DNA of 64,000 nucleotides from an uncultured Oscillospiraceae bacterium (GTDB taxonomy: Bacteria > Bacillota > Clostridia > Oscillospirales > Oscillospiraceae). Each line of letters opens with the position of its first letter. The stretch's first letter is position 1. Shown here in pieces: positions 57,436 to 64,000 of this stretch. The notes below the pieces were generated by a model. That model saw only the letters and a program-made list of their open reading frames with translations, did no database searches and was not told the DNA's origin. The DNA is taken from positions 62,001-126,000 of the forward strand of contig CANPWZ010000002.1 of the NCBI GenBank assembly GCA_947585425.1, given 5' to 3'. Position numbers and translations under genes: made by a program.

Positions 57436-58167
57436 CTACATCATGTGGTCCTCTTCCAGCAATGTACGCAGCTGCCGGCTCCGCTCACGGGCTCCCTCGG
57501 ACAGCTCCCGGTAGAGCTCCAGCTGGTCCGGGTCGTCCCAGTCGTCGGCGGAGATGCGGTAGTCCATCTCCCGCCGCTGCTCCGCCTGGTGCCGCCCCCG
57601 CAGCGCCCCCCAGTAGGAGGGAAGGGCGGGGGTGGTCAGCAGCTCGCTGGGCCAGTAGCGCACGCCGGTGAGCAGAAAGTACGCCGCCGCCAGCTTCCGG
57701 GCGGCCTTGTGTTCGTCCCCGGCCAGAGCGTTGAGGACGCGGGCGTCCATCCCCCGGGCCCGTTTCGCCAGGTGCCGGTAGAACTGCCAGCCCTCCAGGG
57801 CCTCCATCACCTGCCGGCGCATCCGCGCGGTGCGGTCGGGCTGTTCCCGGGGGGCCTCCCATAACCGGGGCAGGTCGTTCCCCCGGTCCGGCCCGTTTTC
57901 CGCCGGAAGGGGGCCGGCGTCCTCCCCCGCGCCCGCCGCCGGCTCCGGGGCGGCGCCCTCCGTCTGCCCGTTCGTCTGCTCGGACGGCGCCTCCGCCTGA
58001 TTTTGCCGGGCCAGCTCCTCCAGACAGGCGCAGGGCAGGTCCCCTTCCAGATCGGAGGGGAGGGCCTCCACCGGGCAGTTCTCCATCTCCCGTTCGCCCA
58101 TCACCCGCTGCCACACCCGGCGAAAGACCTCCTGGTCCTTCACCGCGCACGGAATGATCTCTTCCAT
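57436..58167 (-). CDS. Ferritin-like domain protein, hypothetical, with low-complexity insert
   Basis: Start MEEIIPCAV. WQFYRHLAKRARGMDARVLNALAGDEHKAARKLAAAYFLLTG resembles a ferritin-like helical pair; Ala/Gly/Pro-rich middle. Confidence 0.6.
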   Translation of the reverse strand: MEEIIPCAVKDQEVFRRVWQRVMGEREMENCPVEALPSDLEGDLPCACLEELARQNQAEAPSEQTNGQTEGAAPEPAAGAGEDAGPLPAENGPDRGNDLPRLWEAPREQPDRTARMRRQVMEALEGWQFYRHLAKRARGMDARVLNALAGDEHKAARKLAAAYFLLTGVRYWPSELLTTPALPSYWGALRGRHQAEQRREMDYRISADDWDDPDQLELYRELSEGARERSRQLRTLLEEDHMM

Positions 58168-58255
58168 GGTCACACCTCCTTTGCCCCACATTCTATGAGG
58201 AAGGGAGGCGATTTGCGCCAAAACGGGAAAAGCGCCCCGTCAGGGGCGCTTCCTC

Positions 58256-58885
58256 TCAGCGCAGCAGCTCCTCCAGGGAGCGGACGTATTTGGTGCAGAC
58301 GGCCTTCAGCTCCTCCTGGCGGCCCTCATAGTAGCGGTCCCAGACCCCCACGGCGGCCATGCCGGCGCGGACGGCGGCGGCGCAGTTGTCCGGGCTGTCG
58401 TCGATGAGGACGCAGCCCTCCGGGGGGACGCCCAGCGCCTCCGCCAGGCGGGCGAAGCACCGGGGGTCGTGCTTGTCCAGCCCCAGCTCCTCCGCGTACA
58501 CGATATGGGAGAAGTGCCCGGCGAGGCCGAACCGCTCCAGGGCCATCCGGCAGAGGGCGGGCCGGCAGGCGGTGAACAGGGCCAGCTCTTTCCCCTCCGC
58601 CCTGCATTGGGCCAGGTAGGCCGCCGCCCCCGGCTTGAGGGGGGCGGTGTCCCGGTAGATGTGGGCGGCCAGCTCCTCCCACTCCGCCATGATGGCGGCG
58701 GGGCTGTCGGGCAGGTGGTAGTATTCCTTTGTGAAGTCCGCCGCCACGGGGAAGATGGACTTTGCCACCGCCCGCTGGTACTCGGCGGTCATGACCAGCC
58801 CCCGGCGGCCCAGAAACTGCACGTCCACCTCGATCCACAGATCGTTGGTGTCGGTGATGGTGCCGTCCAGGTCGAAGATGTACAT
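58256..58885 (-). CDS. HAD family hydrolase
   Basis: MYIFDLDGTITDTNDLW...LALFTACRPALCRMALERFGL...VLIDDSPDNCAAAVRAGM. Confidence 0.92.
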   Translation of the reverse strand: MYIFDLDGTITDTNDLWIEVDVQFLGRRGLVMTAEYQRAVAKSIFPVAADFTKEYYHLPDSPAAIMAEWEELAAHIYRDTAPLKPGAAAYLAQCRAEGKELALFTACRPALCRMALERFGLAGHFSHIVYAEELGLDKHDPRCFARLAEALGVPPEGCVLIDDSPDNCAAAVRAGMAAVGVWDRYYEGRQEELKAVCTKYVRSLEELLR

Positions 58886-59010
58886 GGGGATCACCTCGAT
58901 TGGGTCCAGCATATCAGCCCCCGCCGCCGATTGCAAGCCCCAATATTGACTTGCGCCGCCTGAGACGGTAAAATAGACCATACCCAAAAAGAGAGAAGGC
59001 GGGTGGGTCG

Positions 59011-61380
59011 ATGCGCAGACTGGCGTGGTTTTCCGGCGGCTTCGGGCTGGCCTGCCTGCTGGCGGTATACGGCTTCGGCGGGCCGCCCGCCGCCCTGGCG
59101 TCCGCCGCCCTGCTCATCCTCCTGCTGGCCGTCTGGCAGATCGCCCGCCCCAAAACGGGGGAGGAGCGGACGGCCTCCCGCCGCCCCGCCAGACCGTTTT
59201 CCCGGCCCTGGCTGTGGCGGGTCTCCCGGCGGGGGACGGCCCTGTGCCTGGGCGGACTGCTGGCCTTGGGCTGGTGCGCCGCCTACACCGCCGTGTTTTA
59301 CACGCCCTCCCAGGCCTATGTGGGGGAGGAGACGCCCCTGTCCGGCACGGTGACCTCCTATCCCAAAGCGACTTCCATCGGCGGCTGGTCCGTGACGGTC
59401 TCTCTGGACGGCGGCCTCGCCGCCCCCGACGCGCTGCTCTACGGCTCGGAGGACTGGGGCGGATTGACGCCCGGCGACCGGGTCTCCTGCACGGCCCGGG
59501 TGACCCCCGCCACCCGCCTCCGGGGGGATGACACCACATACTACACCGCCAAAGGGGTCTATCTGCTGGCCTACTGCGACGACCCGCCGGCGGTGGAGAA
59601 GGCATCCTCGGTCCCCATTCGGTGCTGGCCCGCGGTGTGCGCCCAGAAGCTGCGGGAGGGCATCGCCGCCGCCTTTGACGGCGTGGCCGCCCCTCTGGTG
59701 ACCGCCGTGGTGCTGGGGGACCGCTCCGGCCTGTCCGACCAGCTGTACTCCGCCCTCAGCCGGGCGGGGCTCATGCACGCCTCGGCGGTGTCCGGCCTGC
59801 ACATCTCCTTTCTGGTGGCGGCGGCCCTGTTCCTGTTCCGGGGGAGGAAAAAGGCCGCCGTGGCCGTGATCCCCTTTCTGCTGTTCTACGCGCTGATGGC
59901 GGGCGGGTCCCCGTCGGCCCTGCGGGCGGTCATCATGCAGGCGGCCCTGCTGGCCGCACCCTTCGCCAGGAGCGAGAGCGACCCGCCCTGCGCCCTGGCC
60001 CTGGCGCTGATGCTGCTGCTCCTTCAGAACCCTTACGCCGCCGCCAGCGTTAGCCTGCAGATGTCCTTCGCCTCGGTGGCGGGCATCCTGCTGGCCACCG
60101 GGCCGATCTATCGGTATCTGGAGAAGCTGCCCAGAGGCCTCATGGCCTCCCACGCCTCCGGGCCCCGGGCGCTCCTCTGGCGGGGCTGGAAGGCGGCGGC
60201 GGCCGGCGTATCCGCCTCCCTGGGGGCCATGCTGTTCACCGCGCCCCTCACCGCCCTGTACTTCGGGCAGATCCCGCTGCTGTCCCCCTTCGCCAACATC
60301 CTGACCCTGTGGGCGCTGACCCTGCTGATGGTATCCGGCCTGGCCATTGGCACGCTGGCCATCTTCCTCCCGGCTGTTGCCGCCGTTCCGGGCGCGCTGT
60401 TCGGCCTGCTCGCCCACTACGCCCGCTGGATGGCCCTGCTGCTGGGGAGGCTGCCTTTCGCCTCCCTCAGCGCCGGGGACCCCTACTGCCTGATCTGGCT
60501 GATCGCCGTGTACGCGGTGCTGCTGGTGGGCCTGCTGTCCAGGAAGCGGCCCCGTCCGACGGTGGCCGTGGTCTCCCTGGTGTTCCTGCTGTGCGCCTCG
60601 GTGGGCCTCGGCGCCCTCTCCGTCTCCACCGCCGATCTGACGGTCACCGCCCTGGACGTGGGGCAGGGGGCCTCCACCGCCCTGATCTCCGGGCATCAGG
60701 TCGCCCTGGTGGACTGCGGCGGGAACGGCTCCGCCTCCGCCGGGGACACCGCCGCCGACTATTTCGCCTCGGTGGGCCGCACCCGGCTGGACCTGCTGGC
60801 CCTCACCCACCTGGACGACGACCACTTCAACGGCGTGGCGCAGCTCTTCTACCGCATGGATGTGGACACGGTGGCCGTCCCCGACCCGGAGGGGCTGGAC
60901 CCGGATAAGCTGGCCCTGCTGCTGGCTTTGGCGGCGGAGGAAAACGCCGCGGTGGTCTATGTGGACGAGATCACTGACGTTCCGTTTGGGAATGCCGGCC
61001 TCACCCTGTTCCCGCCCCTGGGCGGGGGCGCCTCCAACGAGTCCGGCCAGTTTGTCCTCTGCTCCGCCGGCCAGTTCGACGCCCTCATCACCGGGGACGC
61101 CGATTCCTTTGTGGAGAAGATGCTGGTGAAATACTACGACGTTCCCGACATCGAGCTGCTGATGGTGGGACACCACGGCTCCAACGGTTCCACCTGCGAG
61201 GAATTTTTGCGTGCCGTCCGCCCGGAGCTGGCCGTCATCTCGGTGGGCTACAACTCCTACGGCCACCCCCGGCAGGAGGTGCTGGACCGGCTGGAGGCGC
61301 TGGGCTCCCGGGTCCACCGCACCGATGAGGAGGGGGCCGTCACCGTGTCCGTCCGGGGAGAGAATGTCGTCATCTACTGA
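59011..61380 (+). CDS. comEC: ComEC/Rec2 DNA internalisation protein
   Basis: Competence domain (GDRSGLSDQLYSALSRAGLMHASAVSGLHISFL), C-terminal metallo-beta-lactamase (LDVGQGASTALI, LTHLDDDHFNG, VGHHGSNGST). Confidence 0.96.
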   Translation: MRRLAWFSGGFGLACLLAVYGFGGPPAALASAALLILLLAVWQIARPKTGEERTASRRPARPFSRPWLWRVSRRGTALCLGGLLALGWCAAYTAVFYTPSQAYVGEETPLSGTVTSYPKATSIGGWSVTVSLDGGLAAPDALLYGSEDWGGLTPGDRVSCTARVTPATRLRGDDTTYYTAKGVYLLAYCDDPPAVEKASSVPIRCWPAVCAQKLREGIAAAFDGVAAPLVTAVVLGDRSGLSDQLYSALSRAGLMHASAVSGLHISFLVAAALFLFRGRKKAAVAVIPFLLFYALMAGGSPSALRAVIMQAALLAAPFARSESDPPCALALALMLLLLQNPYAAASVSLQMSFASVAGILLATGPIYRYLEKLPRGLMASHASGPRALLWRGWKAAAAGVSASLGAMLFTAPLTALYFGQIPLLSPFANILTLWALTLLMVSGLAIGTLAIFLPAVAAVPGALFGLLAHYARWMALLLGRLPFASLSAGDPYCLIWLIAVYAVLLVGLLSRKRPRPTVAVVSLVFLLCASVGLGALSVSTADLTVTALDVGQGASTALISGHQVALVDCGGNGSASAGDTAADYFASVGRTRLDLLALTHLDDDHFNGVAQLFYRMDVDTVAVPDPEGLDPDKLALLLALAAEENAAVVYVDEITDVPFGNAGLTLFPPLGGGASNESGQFVLCSAGQFDALITGDADSFVEKMLVKYYDVPDIELLMVGHHGSNGSTCEEFLRAVRPELAVISVGYNSYGHPRQEVLDRLEALGSRVHRTDEEGAVTVSVRGENVVIY

Positions 61381-61397
61381 GAAAGGGGAGAGGCCCC

Positions 61398-62444
61398 ATG
61401 CCGCCCAAGCCAAAAACAGACAACTCCGCCATGCAGGCCCTGAAGCGGGACCTGCGCCAGGGCGCGCCCAAAAACCTCTATGTGTTCCACGGGGAGGAGG
61501 CGTACCTCCGGGAGTTCTACCTGGGCGAGCTGCGGAAGGCCGTCCTCCCGGCGGGGCTGGAGGACTTCAACCACCACACGGCGGAGGGAAAGGACTGTTC
61601 GGTGGAGTGGCTGGAGCAGGCGGTGGACTACCTCCCCATGATGAGCGAGCGCACCCTGGTGGAGGTCACCGACTTCGACCTGTTTTCCTCCAAGGACCAG
61701 CAGGAGCGGCTGGCCAAACTGCTGGCCGATCTGCCCGACTACTGCTGCGTGGTGTTCGTGTACGACCTGATCCCCTACAAGGCCGACGGCCGCTCCAAAC
61801 TGGCCGCCCTTCTGAAGGAGAAACAGGCGGTGGTGGAGTTCCAGCGGCAGGAGCAGGGGGACCTCACCGACTGGATCGTCCGTCGGTTCAAGGCCGCGGG
61901 CCACACTATCGACACCGGGGACGCCCGGTATCTCGTCTTCCTCTGCGGGGATCTGATGAACAACCTGGCCGCCGAGATCGGCAAGATCGCCGCCTACGCG
62001 GAGCACCAGCGGGTGACCCGGGAGGACATCGACGCGGTGGCCATCCCGGTGATCGAGGCGGTGGTGTTCCAGATGACCGACGCCATGGCCCGCAAGGACT
62101 TCGACAAGGCCGCCTCGGTGCTGGCCGACCTGCTCCACTCCCAGGAGGCCCCGGTGATGGTGCTGTCCGTCATGGGCAAGTACTTCCGGCAGCTCTACAC
62201 CGCCCGGCTGGGGCTGGAGCGGAACATGAGCCGGGAGGAATTCATGGCCCTGTGGGGGATGAAGAACGCCTATCCCGCCGACAAGATCATGGACGCCGCC
62301 CGGCGGTTCTCCCTGCCCTGGTGCCGGTACGCGGTGCGCCGCTGCGCCGAGACCGACCTGGTGCTGAAAACCAACTACGGCCGGGAGGGGGACATCCTCA
62401 CCGCCCTGCTGGTGGAGCTGGCCTCCGGCCGGCGGGCGGCGTGA
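61398..62444 (+). CDS. holA: DNA polymerase III subunit delta
   Basis: NLYVFHGEEAYLREFYLGELRKAVL...LAAEIGKIAAYAEHQRVTREDIDAV...KYFRQLYTARL. Confidence 0.95.
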   Translation: MPPKPKTDNSAMQALKRDLRQGAPKNLYVFHGEEAYLREFYLGELRKAVLPAGLEDFNHHTAEGKDCSVEWLEQAVDYLPMMSERTLVEVTDFDLFSSKDQQERLAKLLADLPDYCCVVFVYDLIPYKADGRSKLAALLKEKQAVVEFQRQEQGDLTDWIVRRFKAAGHTIDTGDARYLVFLCGDLMNNLAAEIGKIAAYAEHQRVTREDIDAVAIPVIEAVVFQMTDAMARKDFDKAASVLADLLHSQEAPVMVLSVMGKYFRQLYTARLGLERNMSREEFMALWGMKNAYPADKIMDAARRFSLPWCRYAVRRCAETDLVLKTNYGREGDILTALLVELASGRRAA

Positions 62445-63040
62445 TGGACAGGCTCCGCGTCAAAGAGGCCGTGGTGGTGGAGGGCCGCTACGACAAAAAC
62501 GCCCTGTCCCAGGTAGTGGACGCCCTCATCCTGGAGACGTCCGGCTTCGGCGTGTTCAAAGACGGCGAGCGGCTGGCCCTCCTGCGCCGGCTGGCGGAGA
62601 CCCGGGGGCTCATCGTCCTCACCGACTCCGACGGGGCGGGGTTCGTCATCCGCAATTACCTGAAGGGGGCCATCCCGTCGGACCGGGTGAAGCACGCCTA
62701 CATCCCCGACGTGTACGGCAAGGAGCGCCGGAAGCGGGCCCCCGGCAAAGAGGGCAAGCTGGGGGTGGAGGGGATGTCCCCCCAGGTGCTGCGGGAGGCC
62801 CTGCTCCGGGCGGGAGCCACGGTGACCGGGGAGGAGGAGCCCTCCCGCGCCGTGGGCGGGATCACCCCGGCGGACCTGATGGCCTGGGGGCTGTCCGGGA
62901 CGCCGGACGCGGCCCAAAACCGGGCCGCCCTGCTGAATAAGTTGGACCTGCCGGAGCGCATGAGCGCGAAAGCGCTGCTGGCCGTCCTCAACGCGCTGTA
63001 TGGCCGCCGGGAGGCGGAAGAACTGTTGGATGATCTGTGA
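62444..63040 (+). CDS. rnmV: Ribonuclease M5 / TOPRIM domain protein
   Basis: VKEAVVVEGRYDKNAL...LIVLTDSDGAGFVIRNYL. Confidence 0.9.
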   Translation: MDRLRVKEAVVVEGRYDKNALSQVVDALILETSGFGVFKDGERLALLRRLAETRGLIVLTDSDGAGFVIRNYLKGAIPSDRVKHAYIPDVYGKERRKRAPGKEGKLGVEGMSPQVLREALLRAGATVTGEEEPSRAVGGITPADLMAWGLSGTPDAAQNRAALLNKLDLPERMSAKALLAVLNALYGRREAEELLDDL

Positions 63041-63041
63041 A

Positions 63042-63069
63042 AGAGCGCCCGCCGAATGGCGGGCGCTCT
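63042..63069 (+). terminator. Terminator after rnmV
   Basis: agagcgcccgcc-gaat-ggcgggcgctct. Confidence 0.75.
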
Positions 63070-63074
63070 TCTCG

Positions 63075-63323
63075 TTACTCAGCAGAATGTTTTTGATTGA
63101 AATCGGAGTCCGGGTCGGCGTAATCGATCACGACCTTCTTGCAGTTCCTGCAAAGCCACGCCTTCACCGCAGACCCCTTCCAAAAGGACCTCCTGGACAG
63201 GCAAACGGCGTCATCATACAGATCAGAGTTGTTCAGCAAACGCTTTTTACTCTGCCAGTTGATCTCCTGGGCGCTTTGAATGACCCCCGGTTCCATCTCT
63301 TCTCCGCAGCAGTAGCACTTCAT
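63075..63323 (-). CDS. Small double-CxxC zinc-ribbon protein (DUF6487-like)
   Basis: MKCYCCGEEMEPGVIQS...WLCRNCKKVVIDY. Confidence 0.78.
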   Translation of the reverse strand: MKCYCCGEEMEPGVIQSAQEINWQSKKRLLNNSDLYDDAVCLSRRSFWKGSAVKAWLCRNCKKVVIDYADPDSDFNQKHSAE

Positions 63324-63328
63324 CGTGT

Positions 63329-63772
63329 TTAATGCTCCTCCTCCAGCGCCATCACCTTATCCACCCGGCGCTGGTGGCGGCCCCCCTCGAACTCGGTGGA
63401 CAGGAACACGTCCACGATGCGCTCGGCCAGATTGGGCCCCACGAAGCCGCCTCCCAGGGCCAGCATATTGGCGTCGTTGTGGCGGCGGGTCATCTCGGCG
63501 GAGAGGGGGTCGTGGCACAGGGCGCAGCGGATGCCATTCACCTTGTTGGCGGTGATGGAGATGCCGATACCGGTGGTGCAGAGGACGATGCCCCGCTGGC
63601 AGGTCCCGTCGGCCACCATCCGGGCCGCCGCCGCTCCGAAGTCGGGGTAGTCGCAGCTCTCGGCGGAGTGGGTGCCGCAGTCGGACAGCTCGTGGCCCTG
63701 GGCGGTGAGGTATTCTTTCAGATGCTCTTTCAGCGCGAAGGCGCCGTGGTCGGACGCGATGGCGATCTTCAT
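63329..63772 (-). CDS. rpiB: Ribose-5-phosphate isomerase B
   Basis: MKIAIASDHGAFALKEHLKEYL...CTTGIGISITANKVNGIRCALCHDPLSAEMTRRHNDANMLALGG. Confidence 0.97.
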   Translation of the reverse strand: MKIAIASDHGAFALKEHLKEYLTAQGHELSDCGTHSAESCDYPDFGAAAARMVADGTCQRGIVLCTTGIGISITANKVNGIRCALCHDPLSAEMTRRHNDANMLALGGGFVGPNLAERIVDVFLSTEFEGGRHQRRVDKVMALEEEH

Positions 63773-63791
63773 AGGAAATTCCCCTTTCTGG

Positions 63792-64000
63792 TTACAGCCG
63801 GTGTGTGACGGGCTTGCGCTTCTCGAACGTGGTGATATGCTCGAACCCGGCGGCCCGGATGAGCCCCAGCGCCTCCGGGACCCCTTTGGCCGCGTCCTGG
63901 GGCCCGTGGGCGTCGGACCCCACGGTGACCAGCTCGCCGCCGCACTCCCTGAACCAGCGCAGCAGCAGGGGCCAGTCGGCCATATCCTGCCCGCGGGAGG
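63792..64000 (-). CDS. PHP-domain (histidinol-phosphatase-like) protein, start outside the window
   Basis: GGELVTVGSDAHGPQDAAKGVPEALGLIRAAGFEHITTFEKRKPV, C-terminal end of the HisJ/HisK-type PHP family. Confidence 0.82.
   Translation of the reverse strand, partial: SRGQDMADWPLLLRWFRECGGELVTVGSDAHGPQDAAKGVPEALGLIRAAGFEHITTFEKRKPVTHRL

Noticed and set aside
1-64000. Prophage, transposase, integrase, rRNA or CRISPR arrays
   Set aside because: No transposase/integrase/phage structural motifs, rRNA signatures or regularly spaced repeats were seen in the window.

Overview
This is a GC-rich chromosomal window that looks like a Clostridia / Oscillospirales-type Firmicute. That placement is inferred from the S10-spc-alpha gene order, type-3 ProS, V-type ATPase operon, BofA/YaaL and RNase Y; no 16S is present. 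Left to right it contains: a 5'-truncated tandem GH16 lichenase-like gene, a processive GT2 and a membrane-anchored GH3 with inverted domain order; a small lower-GC cassette (divergent XRE regulator, uncharacterised 302-aa protein, 167-aa PD-(D/E)XK-like protein); housekeeping genes (GNAT, DUF2156, rny, ApbE, dCMP deaminase, MATE, SecB-like, transglutaminase-like, PadR/DUF4097, Mrp, orphan histidine kinase, proS); the full S10-spc-alpha ribosomal protein cluster through rpoA-rplQ; a divergent type IIA topoisomerase pair; LUD and YitT genes; tRNA-Gly(GCC); a V-type ATPase operon (H-I-K-E-C-F-A-B-D); comEC-holA-rnmV; and rpiB. The best candidates for undescribed biology are (1) the XRE/302-aa/nuclease-like cassette at 6189-7931, which has a 14-bp perfect palindrome over divergent promoters and is bounded by two terminators sharing the same stem base, and (2) an intergenic repeat inside the ribosomal cluster, with two long copies and one partial, whose hairpin shows compensatory base changes. 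Several structured leaders were also found: rpsJ, rplC, rpsH and MATE. All calls are from reading the sequence; no database search was run.
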